Assembly (NCBI RefSeq): GCF_017358165.1
Contig: NZ_CP071446.1
Span: forward strand, 1,054,001 to 1,118,000
Origin: Thermosipho ferrireducens
GTDB taxonomy: Bacteria; Thermotogota; Thermotogae; Thermotogales; Fervidobacteriaceae
Direction of reading: 5' to 3'
Length of the DNA stretch: 64,000 nucleotides
The position numbers and the translations under genes are program-made. Below the pieces are notes generated by a model, which did not search any database, was not told where the DNA came from, and worked only from the letters and a program-made list of their open reading frames with translations. This document shows, piece by piece, positions 46,631 through 55,265 of this stretch (its first letter is position 1; every line of letters starts with the position of its first letter).

Positions 46631-48265
46631 ATGAAAAAGTTTTATCTTTTTATTTTTGTAGTTGGCTTTTTATTTTTGACAACTTCTTGTTTGCAGCTAT
46701 TTCCCTTGCTTACAGGGGGGATAGAATTTTATGTTACAGATTATAACTCTGGAGCGGCGGTAGAAGGAGCAAGTGTAAAAATACTCGATGAATCAGGAGG
46801 TATAAGAGGTGAAGGTGTAACTGATACAGAAGGTAAAGTTACTATTTCTTCTGTACTTAAAGGTGACGAAGAGCTTCTGGATGTTGTTATCACCAAATCT
46901 GGTTATGCGGTAACGCGAATAGAAGGTTTAAAGCTTACCAAAGATAGCACGACGCTGAATGAAGCAAAGTTAAGAGTGGCTTCTGTTGGAGTTACTAAAA
47001 GTTTGAATCCAATAGAAGTGGATGTGAAATTTTTCGAAGATGCTACTAAGGCAACTCCTGTTGATTTATCAAATGTTACAGGTGATGTTTATGTATCAAT
47101 TATAGCAACTGGTATGGAATATGATGTCAGTATAATTTATGCAAAAGCTGGAAATGTACCTGGTTCTGGATTTTTAACATCTCCAAGGCTCTATGTTTCA
47201 AATTCAACCACAGTTGAAGGTACAATTACAGTTGCGGGATTTGAAGGAGAAACACCGATTTATGTAGTTGTTTTTGATAAAAATGATAATATGTTAGAAA
47301 AGATTTTCTATGCCAATATAAATAAGGTATCGAAAGAAGTTAAAGGGTATGAAATTGAAAAGGTCAGCGAAGCAACAGGAGATTATAATTTAGCTGCTTA
47401 TACAAGACGTGGTGGTATAAAGTTTTATGGAGGAAGAGATTCTATATTTAACAAAAAAGATAGAGTCGTTCCGGAATTTTTCAAAAAAACAAGACGTATA
47501 AACGCAGCGCCAGAAAAAGATACAAATCTCTGGATAGAAGTCTACTGGGTAGCCTGGGAAAATTCCAGTGCAAGTTCAACAACTGATGAACCAGAAGCTT
47601 ATAGGGTTTACAGAAGTTTTGATGGGACAAATTATGAAGCAATAGCTACTGTTCCATCAGGTTATGATTACTATCGTGATGCATCGCCTCAACTTGAAGT
47701 CGGGAAAGAAACATGGTATGGAGTGGCTGCGGTTTATCCAGGATATGAAGCGACTATGGTGAAACTTGGCTCTGTTGTTCCTCTTGATGTGTTTGAAGTG
47801 AAGTATATAAGTCCAACAGATGGAGCAACAAATGTATCCAGAGATCCGGTATTTTCATGGGAAATAATAAATCCTGTTAAAAGTTCAGAGGGGAATCCTG
47901 TATATTATTGGGATATATGGCTTTATGATGAAACTTTAAATGATTATGGGTACTATTCATTAAGTGGCTATGGATATCCATATTATTCTATGTTTATTAC
48001 TGAAGTAACTGGTGTATCTTTTAAATTTAGTGCACCTCCATCAGGAGCATGGTGGGTAGATTTTGGGGCTGGAAGCTGGTATTCTTATAATGAGCTTCAA
48101 GCGAATAAAACATATGAGTGGGGAAACGAGCTTATGGTTGCAGTAGTTGAGGATGCAACGGATAATACAGTTGCATATTCGATACACACTGATCTGGGAA
48201 AAAGATTCGATCCATTTAGTATTGAGCCTGAGATTTATAATACATTCACAACTGGTGAAAATTGA
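46631..48265 (+). CDS. Surface lipoprotein with carboxypeptidase-regulatory-like domain
   Basis: 544 residues. A signal peptide with lipobox-like FLTTSC predicts lipidation at C20. Residues 30-110 resemble a CarboxypepD_reg-like beta-sandwich (DYNSGAAVEGASVKIL, DTEGKVTIS). About 294-375 looks like a fibronectin-III/Ig-like domain (EAYRVYRSFDGTNYEA, GKETWYGVAAVYPG). A third (about 395-540) starts SPTDGATNVSRDPVFSWE, as in Ig-like surface proteins. No catalytic motif seen. ATG behind GGGGAGGTG. Overlaps the downstream subtilase region; they are probably co-expressed on the cell surface. Confidence 0.8.
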   Translation: MKKFYLFIFVVGFLFLTTSCLQLFPLLTGGIEFYVTDYNSGAAVEGASVKILDESGGIRGEGVTDTEGKVTISSVLKGDEELLDVVITKSGYAVTRIEGLKLTKDSTTLNEAKLRVASVGVTKSLNPIEVDVKFFEDATKATPVDLSNVTGDVYVSIIATGMEYDVSIIYAKAGNVPGSGFLTSPRLYVSNSTTVEGTITVAGFEGETPIYVVVFDKNDNMLEKIFYANINKVSKEVKGYEIEKVSEATGDYNLAAYTRRGGIKFYGGRDSIFNKKDRVVPEFFKKTRRINAAPEKDTNLWIEVYWVAWENSSASSTTDEPEAYRVYRSFDGTNYEAIATVPSGYDYYRDASPQLEVGKETWYGVAAVYPGYEATMVKLGSVVPLDVFEVKYISPTDGATNVSRDPVFSWEIINPVKSSEGNPVYYWDIWLYDETLNDYGYYSLSGYGYPYYSMFITEVTGVSFKFSAPPSGAWWVDFGAGSWYSYNELQANKTYEWGNELMVAVVEDATDNTVAYSIHTDLGKRFDPFSIEPEIYNTFTTGEN

Positions 48266-48282
48266 TGAAAGGGGGACATGGG

Positions 48283-50316
48283 ATGAAGATAATATTTAGA
48301 TATGTTGTACCTTTAACGATTTTATTGTTGTTAGTGCTTTCTGCGTGTGGATTGAACAATTCGCTAAATGATTCTCTTTCAATGAAAAATAATGAAGGTA
48401 TTATAAAGTATCCTTCTGTTGAAAATGTCGATATGAAGTACCAGGAAGGTAAGGTATTGGTTGGTTATGAAAATCGGGAGAGTGTCCAAAAGATTATTGA
48501 GGTATTAAATGGAGAAATTTCCGTTGATCTTCCCCAGATAAAAATGGTATCTATTAAATTTGACGGTACAGTGGAAGAAGCTTTTAAGAAACTTTCAAAA
48601 ATAGATCTTTCTGGTATAAAGTATGTTGAGCCAAGTTACGTCAGGCAGATTATAGATCCTAAACCTGTTTCAGATTCTGTAATATATCGAGATTTAGATG
48701 GAATCAAAACGTTTGCAACAACTGGAGGTTCTGATGAAGAGTTTTCTAAATATCTATGGGGTCTTGATGCAATTAATGCAAGAACAGCCTGGGAGACTGC
48801 CACAGGTTCTGGAGTTGTGGTAGCAGTTATTGATACGGGTGTGGATGGAATGCATCCTGATCTTGTTGGACAGGTTATTAAAGGATATAGACCACTGACA
48901 GATGAAATCCTGGAAGCTGGTACAGATTCTTCTTATGGAGGGGCACATGGTACACACGTTGCAGGAACTATTGCCGCCTCAAGCAATGGTATAGGTATTG
49001 TTGGTGTTGCCCCGGATGCTAAAATCATGCCTATAGTAATTTTTGATACGTCAGGTTATGTAGGTGATGATGAAGTAGCAGAAGGTATCATCTGGGCAGT
49101 TGATAATGGTGCAGATATACTCCAGAATTCCTGGGGAGGCTGGGGTTACAGTTACACTTTGAAAAGTGCTTTTGATTATGCGCTTGATAAAAATGTTGTA
49201 GTGACTGTTTCAGCGGGAAATTCTCACACTGATCAACATCTTTTGTACCCGGCAGGTTATCCAGGAATTATCCAGGTTGGGGCAGTTGAGTATTATGGAG
49301 GAAACTTTAGAACAGTATGGTTTTCAAGTAGAAGTGATGGTGTAATAATAGGTGCTCCAGGAGTTGAAATTCTTTCCACAGTTCCAAGGAGCAACGCGCT
49401 TGGATATGAGGGATATTCTCTTGGAAAAGATGCTGAACCTTACGATTTTTATCAGGGAACATCAATGGCATGTCCACATGTTTCTGGTGTTGTTGCCTTG
49501 CTACTTGAAAAATATCCAAATGCAAAACCATGGCAAATTAAGAAATTGTTAGAAAAAGGAGCAGTTGATATAGATGAATTAGGATACGATCATTCATCTG
49601 GGTATGGGTTAGTAAATGCAGCGAATTCTTTATCATATTCTTTAGATACTACTGGTGGTGTAACGTTTGATGTAAAAGCTGAGGATAGTTTAGGGTATCC
49701 TTTGTCAGCTGTCTTTGTGACGATGAAGAGGTTGGATGGCAATGGTTCAGATTATTTTGCAAAAACAGATTCTAATGGGATAGCGCATTTTTCAAACATC
49801 GATGCTGGTAAGTACGAATTAATAGTAGGTGGACCAGATTCTAATGATAGAGCTTATGCGGGTGGGTACTTTGGAAATAGCATGGTGTATAGGATGGAAG
49901 AAGAAAGACAATACAACAGGATAATAAATTTAACAGCCGATTCAACGGAAACATTTGCATTTAGTTCTACATTTGTTGTAAAATTTGGTGAGCCATCAAC
50001 AACGCTTTCAAATGCTACGGTTACAATTGATTCAGCTATTCCCGAGATTTTGTCCGGGAAAAGGTTCACAATAACTGCTCAAACATTTGATACAAATACT
50101 ACGTATGATTTTTCGTCTATCGCCGATTATGTTGTCATTCGGGTTGAAAGAGATGCAACAGGTGCTACAGTTACATTAAACGGTACAGCTACAATAAATG
50201 GATATGATATATCTATTAGTGGAGTGCTGGGAAAAGATGCCACAGTTACAATAGTGGATGATCAAGGTGGAACTAAAGGCGTATCTCTGTGGTGGAGCTT
50301 GTTTGGACAATCATAA
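48283..50316 (+). CDS. Subtilisin-family serine protease lipoprotein
   Basis: 677 residues. Lipobox LVLSAC gives lipidation at C22. A short inhibitor-I9-like propeptide covers about 55-125. The S8 catalytic triad is D184 (VIDTGVDG), H222 (AHGTHVAGT) and S394 (GTSMACPHVSG), with oxyanion N313 (SAGN). A C-terminal carboxypeptidase-regulatory-like domain begins near residue 460, then a beta-rich tail. ATG 48283 follows AAAGGGGGA; an earlier TTG is rejected. It likely digests external peptides while anchored. The tail resembles domains of the upstream lipoprotein. Ends before a strong terminator. Confidence 0.92.
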   Translation: MKIIFRYVVPLTILLLLVLSACGLNNSLNDSLSMKNNEGIIKYPSVENVDMKYQEGKVLVGYENRESVQKIIEVLNGEISVDLPQIKMVSIKFDGTVEEAFKKLSKIDLSGIKYVEPSYVRQIIDPKPVSDSVIYRDLDGIKTFATTGGSDEEFSKYLWGLDAINARTAWETATGSGVVVAVIDTGVDGMHPDLVGQVIKGYRPLTDEILEAGTDSSYGGAHGTHVAGTIAASSNGIGIVGVAPDAKIMPIVIFDTSGYVGDDEVAEGIIWAVDNGADILQNSWGGWGYSYTLKSAFDYALDKNVVVTVSAGNSHTDQHLLYPAGYPGIIQVGAVEYYGGNFRTVWFSSRSDGVIIGAPGVEILSTVPRSNALGYEGYSLGKDAEPYDFYQGTSMACPHVSGVVALLLEKYPNAKPWQIKKLLEKGAVDIDELGYDHSSGYGLVNAANSLSYSLDTTGGVTFDVKAEDSLGYPLSAVFVTMKRLDGNGSDYFAKTDSNGIAHFSNIDAGKYELIVGGPDSNDRAYAGGYFGNSMVYRMEEERQYNRIINLTADSTETFAFSSTFVVKFGEPSTTLSNATVTIDSAIPEILSGKRFTITAQTFDTNTTYDFSSIADYVVIRVERDATGATVTLNGTATINGYDISISGVLGKDATVTIVDDQGGTKGVSLWWSLFGQS

Positions 50317-50333
50317 TAAATAAAGCGCAATAA

Positions 50334-50370
50334 AAAATTCCCCCGCGAGATCGATCGCGGGGGAATTTTT
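50334..50370. terminator. Bidirectional terminator after the subtilase
   Basis: A 16-base stem AAAAATTCCCCCGCGA with its complement and a short loop, flanked by A and T runs; converges with the molybdenum hydroxylase operon. Confidence 0.92.
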
Positions 50371-50392
50371 ATGTAAACATTGATTACTAATT

Positions 50393-52702
50393 TTATTTTG
50401 AGCTCTTTAAAGCTTTTAAAACTTTTTCTGGTGTTATTGGAAGGGATGTAATTCTTACTCCAATTGCATTATAAATAGCGTTTGCTATTGCGGCAGGTGG
50501 TGTATCTATTCCTATTTCTCCAACAGATTTTGCTCCAAATGGTCCGCTTGGTTCGTAACTTTCTACAAATTTCACCTGGACATTACCGATATCCATTCTT
50601 GAAGGAATTTTGTAATGCATCAAATTATTTGTCAAAAGTTTTCCATTATAAGTATATTTAACATCTTCAAACAGTGCCATTCCTATTCCCTGGACTATTC
50701 CACCTTCTATTTGTACTTTTGCAAGATTTGGATTTATAGTAGTACCACAATCAACCACACCGACATAATTTATAAGTTTTACTTTTCCTGTTTCTGTGTC
50801 TATTTCAACTTCTGCAAAGCCCGCCATATAAGGTGGTGGTGATTCCTCGCCAACAAATGATGCATCTGCTACAAGTTGTTTCTGATTTTCAGTGTAATAA
50901 AGAACAGTTGCCAGTTCTTTTAAAGTGACTTTTTTTGCATTATTTATTTCGTAGATAAATTCACCATCAAAATCAACTGATTTTTCATCCACCCCAAGTT
51001 TTTTTGCGCCTTCTTTTATTATCATTTTTTTCATTTTTTCTGCTGCAAGTCTTACTGCATGTCCGGAAACATATGTGGTACTTGATGCGTATGCTCCTGT
51101 GTCAAAAGGAGTTAAGTCTGTATCAGAAGAATATACAATAATATTTTCGGTGGGAGTATTTAAAACTTCGGCAGCAATTTGCGCCAGGATAGTATCACTT
51201 CCTGTTCCAAGGTCTGTCGCACCAATAAGAAGGTTAAACGAGCCATCATCGTTGAGTTTTAAAATAGCAGATGCCATGTCTATATTTGCAATTCCTGAAC
51301 CCTGCATGGCTATGGCCATTCCGACACCGCGAACTTTTGTATCTGATATTTTTATCCGGGGAAATTTGTTTTTCCAATCTATTAGATTCATTCCTTCTTC
51401 AATACATTCTTTAAGTTTACAGCTTCTTACTATCATATCAACACCTTCACGGCCCTCACCCATAATTTTGAATATTGGTGAAGTCTCTCCTTCGTTTATC
51501 ATATTTTTCTTCCGTAAAATCACAGGGTCCATGTTAAGTTTTTTTGCAAGTATGTCCATGGCAGATTCTAAAGCAAAATTTGCCTGAATAGCACCGTATC
51601 CTCTAAACGCTCCACCGGGGACCCTATTTGTGTATACGACTTTACCTTTGAAACGCACAGCATCTACTTTGTTATATAAAGGTAATGTTTTTGAACCGGC
51701 GACCATGAAAGTTGTAAGGGCGTGTTCACCATATGCACCTGTATCGGAGAGTCCCTGGATATCAATAACTTTCAATTTGCCATCTTTTGTGGCACCCAAT
51801 GTAACATCAAATCTCATGGGATGTCTTGTGTAAGTGGCTTCGAACACTTCCTGGCGTGTGTACACGATTTTAGCCGGTTTCCCGGTTTTTAATGTTACTG
51901 CTGCTACAAATGGTTCACCGTGTATAGCTTGCTTTCCCCCAAAACCTCCGCCAAGCCTTGGTTTTATTACTCTTATATTTTTAATGGGTATTTTGAAGGC
52001 TTCTGCTATTATTCTTCTCACGTGAAATGGAACCTGAGTAGAGCTTATTATTATGAGTCTTCCATGCATATCTATGTAAGACGTTGCAGAGTGAGGTTCA
52101 AACGCCACGTGTGATTGAGCCTGTGTATAAAATCTTTCTTTTATTACAACATCACATTTTTGTAACTCCTCTTCTACGTTACCTATTTCCATTTCATAAG
52201 ATGCTGCGATGTTCTTTGAAGCATTAAATCCTATTTCAAACATGGGATGTGTTTCTTTTTCGGGGTGTATTATTGAAGGATGTTCTTCTGCTTTTTCAAA
52301 GTCAAGGACAGGTTCGAGAACTTCATAATCTACTTTAATTTTTTTGAGTGCTTCATTAACGACATTTTCATTGTTTCCGGCAACTATTGCAATTTCGTCT
52401 CCAACGTATCTCACATATTCGTCAAGAATGTACCAGTCATGTGGAGATGGTTCAGGGTATCCCTGTCCTGCGCGAGTTACAGGTACCCTTGGAATATCTT
52501 TGTATGTCAATATACATTCAATGCCGTTGATTTTTTCTGCTTCTGAAATATCAATGGCTTTTATTTTTGCAAAAGCGTGGGGGCTTCTCAAAACTTTTAC
52601 TATTAACGCATTTTTAGGTGCTAAATCATCGGTATAGACAGGTTTTCCCAGTAATAGACCTAACGCATCTTTTTTGATGATGCTTTTTGCTACTTCTTTC
52701 AT
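50393..52702 (-). CDS. Molybdenum hydroxylase large subunit (xanthine-dehydrogenase type)
   Basis: 769 residues. Molybdopterin-binding subunit. It has the aldehyde-oxidase a/b hammerhead (LGKPVYTDDLAPKNALIVKVLRSP), RLGGGFGGKQ, VPGGAFRGYGAIQANFALES and the active-site Glu E729 in AKSVGEIGIDTPPAAIANA. ATG overlaps the upstream iron-sulfur gene by 4 bases. This subunit should hydroxylate a purine or similar N-heterocycle. Specificity cannot be read. There is only one large subunit, although four small and medium ones are encoded with it. Confidence 0.93.
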   Translation of the reverse strand: MKEVAKSIIKKDALGLLLGKPVYTDDLAPKNALIVKVLRSPHAFAKIKAIDISEAEKINGIECILTYKDIPRVPVTRAGQGYPEPSPHDWYILDEYVRYVGDEIAIVAGNNENVVNEALKKIKVDYEVLEPVLDFEKAEEHPSIIHPEKETHPMFEIGFNASKNIAASYEMEIGNVEEELQKCDVVIKERFYTQAQSHVAFEPHSATSYIDMHGRLIIISSTQVPFHVRRIIAEAFKIPIKNIRVIKPRLGGGFGGKQAIHGEPFVAAVTLKTGKPAKIVYTRQEVFEATYTRHPMRFDVTLGATKDGKLKVIDIQGLSDTGAYGEHALTTFMVAGSKTLPLYNKVDAVRFKGKVVYTNRVPGGAFRGYGAIQANFALESAMDILAKKLNMDPVILRKKNMINEGETSPIFKIMGEGREGVDMIVRSCKLKECIEEGMNLIDWKNKFPRIKISDTKVRGVGMAIAMQGSGIANIDMASAILKLNDDGSFNLLIGATDLGTGSDTILAQIAAEVLNTPTENIIVYSSDTDLTPFDTGAYASSTTYVSGHAVRLAAEKMKKMIIKEGAKKLGVDEKSVDFDGEFIYEINNAKKVTLKELATVLYYTENQKQLVADASFVGEESPPPYMAGFAEVEIDTETGKVKLINYVGVVDCGTTINPNLAKVQIEGGIVQGIGMALFEDVKYTYNGKLLTNNLMHYKIPSRMDIGNVQVKFVESYEPSGPFGAKSVGEIGIDTPPAAIANAIYNAIGVRITSLPITPEKVLKALKSSK

Positions 52703-53145
52703 TTTTTCACCCCCAAAAATTTCTCTATTGCTCGATGTTGACTTTCATAACCTGTGCATCTACAAAGATTACCAATTAACTTAACTTTTGCTTCTTCCAT
52801 ACTTTTAATATTTTTATTTTTCAGGTAAATTGTGTTAACAATAAGTCCGGGACTGCAATAGCCACATTGATCCGCTCCTTCTTCTGCAAGAAGAGTGGCT
52901 AATTCTTTTGCTTCTTTTATTCCCTCTAAAGTGGTAATTTCATGCCCATCTACACGAGCGGCATACACTGAACAGGACGGTACAGGTTTTCCATCCAGAA
53001 GCACGGTGCATATTCCACACATTCCAGTATCGCAGCCACGTCTTACACTGTAATAACCGTTTTTTCTAAGAACATCAAGTAAAATATCAGAAGGTTCTAT
53101 TTCAAAAATCTTTTTCTCGCCATTTACTATCAAATTTATTTTCAT
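52699..53145 (-). CDS. Molybdenum hydroxylase 2Fe-2S subunit (copy 2)
   Basis: 148 residues with two 2Fe-2S sites. Plant-type site: C38, C43, C46 and C58 (GCDTGMCGICTVLLDGKPVPSC with spacing). Second site: C94, C97, C128 and C130 (QCGYCSPG; LCRCTGY). All eight ligands are intact. Electron relay from the molybdenum centre to FAD. ATG overlaps the second FAD-type gene by 4 bases; stop overlaps the large subunit gene by 4 bases. A second, diverged copy is encoded at 54773-55249. Confidence 0.93.
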   Translation of the reverse strand: MKINLIVNGEKKIFEIEPSDILLDVLRKNGYYSVRRGCDTGMCGICTVLLDGKPVPSCSVYAARVDGHEITTLEGIKEAKELATLLAEEGADQCGYCSPGLIVNTIYLKNKNIKSMEEAKVKLIGNLCRCTGYESQHRAIEKFLGVKK

Positions 53146-53936
53146 TCTGCCACCTCCAACAACGCTCTTTTCACAAGGACCTTACATACTTCTCTTCTAT
53201 AGTCAGCAGAGGCTTTCATATCATCTGCAAAGTTTATTTCTGTTGATGCGATTTCAGCAGCTTTCTCTATATTTTCTCTGGAGATTCCATTTTCGTTTAA
53301 AAATCCCATAGCATCATAAGCAAGTGTAGCGACTCCTGGACGACTTCCAACAGCTATTTTTACATTTACATTTTTAATAGAAACAGCGACATTTAATATT
53401 GAGAAATCGTACTCTGAGTTTCTAATATATTTAAAGGAAGTTTTTATAGGTTCTTTTTTTATTTTTATGCTTTCAAGAATGTCTTTAATACGAGGTTTAT
53501 CCTTTAGAAAAGTTTCAAGATTAAGTATTCCAGATTTATATAGTTTAACTTCTGTGTTCAATACTAAGAGTCCTGTGATAAGATCAGAAAAACCATATTT
53601 AGGATAGAGCGTACCACCAACTGTTATAATGTTTCTCATTTGGTAACTCAATATAGTTTCTGATATTTTTTTCAAAAATCCATTAAAGAGCTGTGAAAGA
53701 GCTTGATTGTCCTCAAATTGCGATATTGTTACCATGGAACCTATTTCAATATAGTCGTTATCTTCTCTTATAAAGTCCAGGCCAGCATCGTACAAATCTA
53801 TACCTACATTAATTGTTTTGTTGGAAAGCCGTACAAATGCTGCTCCCCCAATAATTTCTGCTTTTTCTCTGGAAACGAGAATGTTATAGGCTTCCTCAAT
53901 GCTTTTTGGCTTTACGTATTCTTTTATAATAAGCAC
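53142..53936 (-). CDS. Molybdenum hydroxylase FAD subunit, divergent copy
   Basis: 264 residues from GTG 53936, chosen because GAGGGTGG lies 7 bases before it. It has the fold of CoxM-type medium subunits: GGAAFVRL at the first FAD-loop position and MRNIITVGGTLYPKYGFSD where canonical ones read RN-GTIGGN--A-P-SD. The FAD-contacting pattern is thus only partial. A C-terminal domain runs from about residue 190 with RPGVATLAYDA and DDMKASADYRREVCKVLVKRAL. It could bind FAD weakly or be structural. It sits between the canonical FAD gene and the second iron-sulfur gene. Confidence 0.8.
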   Translation of the reverse strand: MLIIKEYVKPKSIEEAYNILVSREKAEIIGGAAFVRLSNKTINVGIDLYDAGLDFIREDNDYIEIGSMVTISQFEDNQALSQLFNGFLKKISETILSYQMRNIITVGGTLYPKYGFSDLITGLLVLNTEVKLYKSGILNLETFLKDKPRIKDILESIKIKKEPIKTSFKYIRNSEYDFSILNVAVSIKNVNVKIAVGSRPGVATLAYDAMGFLNENGISRENIEKAAEIASTEINFADDMKASADYRREVCKVLVKRALLEVAE

Positions 53937-53955
53937 TTTTTTCACCACCCTCTCG

Positions 53956-54792
53956 TTATATTTTAAAGTGATTATATGCTTTTAAAAGAAGGTTATAAAC
54001 GAGTTTTTTTCGATATTCTTTGCTTGCACGAACATCTGTGATAGGATTTACACGATGTTGATATTCTTTTGCGATTTCTTCAAACATCTCAAGAGTAAGT
54101 TCTTTTCCTATTAAACTTCTTTCAATATCTTTGAATCTGACTATAGTTGGTGCTACAGAACCGTAAGCTATTCGAATATCTTCAATTTTATTCTGATTTC
54201 TTTTGAGCAATATTCCAAGGCTCACAATTGAGATTATCATGGCATTTCTTCGGCCAACTTTTTCAAAATAGTATTCATATCCATCAAGGTTTGGAATTTT
54301 TACAGCATATATAAATTCTTCCCGAGAAAGGTCCACTTTTCCAGGACCTTTTATGAAATCAGATATGTGACACTTTCTTTTTGTTGGTTCTATAGTTACT
54401 TCTGCATCGTATAAGTAACATGCTAAAAGGAAGTCTCCAGCGGGTGAGGCATTTCCTAAGTTTCCTATGGGTGTTCCACGATTTCTTATCATAGGCGAGC
54501 CAATGGTTTTTATAATTTCTACAAGTGGGGAAAATTGTTTTTTCTGCTCGAGAATTTCTCTGATTTCAGAGTAAGTTGTGTTAAGTGGAATAATGAGCTC
54601 ACTTTTTAGTTCAACAGGGATCTTTTCAATATATTTTGTATCTATAACTGTGTCAGTTTTAATTGTGTTTGCTCTTAATTTTACAAACAAGTCTGTTCCA
54701 CCGGAGAAAAGAACTCCACCTGTATCCTGCTTTATTTTGGCAATTTCTTCTATAGTTTTTGGTCGAAAGTAATTAACTATCAATTTTATCAC
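53956..54792 (-). CDS. Molybdenum hydroxylase FAD-binding subunit
   Basis: 278 residues. VLFSGGTDLFVKLR is the first FAD loop and IGSPMIRNRGTPIGNLGNASPAGD the second, both close to family consensus. C-terminal domain with RVNPITDVRASKEYRKKL. The start at GTG 54792 overlaps the iron-sulfur gene by 20 bases; TTG 54783 is an alternative. Passes electrons from the 2Fe-2S clusters to NAD+ or another acceptor. This is the canonical partner of the first iron-sulfur gene. Confidence 0.92.
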   Translation of the reverse strand: MIKLIVNYFRPKTIEEIAKIKQDTGGVLFSGGTDLFVKLRANTIKTDTVIDTKYIEKIPVELKSELIIPLNTTYSEIREILEQKKQFSPLVEIIKTIGSPMIRNRGTPIGNLGNASPAGDFLLACYLYDAEVTIEPTKRKCHISDFIKGPGKVDLSREEFIYAVKIPNLDGYEYYFEKVGRRNAMIISIVSLGILLKRNQNKIEDIRIAYGSVAPTIVRFKDIERSLIGKELTLEMFEEIAKEYQHRVNPITDVRASKEYRKKLVYNLLLKAYNHFKI

Positions 54793-55249
54793 TTCCTTTT
54801 TCTTTTAACTTTTTTGCGGCTAATTTAACAGCATCTCTTATTTTTAAATAACCGGTACATCTGCAAAGATTTCCTTCAAGTGCTTCGTCTATTTCTTCAT
54901 CAGTTGGTTCTGGATTTTTACTGAGAAGAGCATGAGTGGATATTATAAATCCTGGCGTACAAAAACCGCATTGAACTGCACCTGCTTCCACGTAAGCGTC
55001 CTTAATTATGTTGTCTTTCATACCTTCTATGGATATAACCTCTTTTCCGTCAAGTTCAACAGCCAGCATTAAACAAGAATGAACATTTTTTCCATTTACA
55101 AGGATGGTACAGGCACCGCACTCTCCTTCCCCACAACCTTCTTTTATTGACAAAATTCCTAAATCATCACGTAAAAAGTCAATGGCCCTTTTGTGTGGTA
55201 AAACGTTTCTAACTATTTCTTTCCCGTTTAGTTTGAATTTTATAATCAC
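54773..55249 (-). CDS. Molybdenum hydroxylase 2Fe-2S subunit (copy 1)
   Basis: 158 residues from GTG 55249, preceded by GAGGTGAG. All eight cluster ligands are present: C39, C44, C47 and C59 (GCGEGECGACTILVNGK) and C94, C97, C129 and C131 (QCGFCTPG; LCRCTGY). It diverges from copy 2, so the pair is not a fresh duplication. It is the canonical CoxS/XdhC-type gene beside the first FAD subunit gene. Confidence 0.93.
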   Translation of the reverse strand: MIIKFKLNGKEIVRNVLPHKRAIDFLRDDLGILSIKEGCGEGECGACTILVNGKNVHSCLMLAVELDGKEVISIEGMKDNIIKDAYVEAGAVQCGFCTPGFIISTHALLSKNPEPTDEEIDEALEGNLCRCTGYLKIRDAVKLAAKKLKEKGSDKIDS

Positions 55250-55265
55250 ATATCTCACCTCACCA

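Noticed and set aside
51075..51587. 170-residue open frame on the + strand
   Set aside because: Antisense to the hydroxylase large subunit; no start signal or family resemblance.
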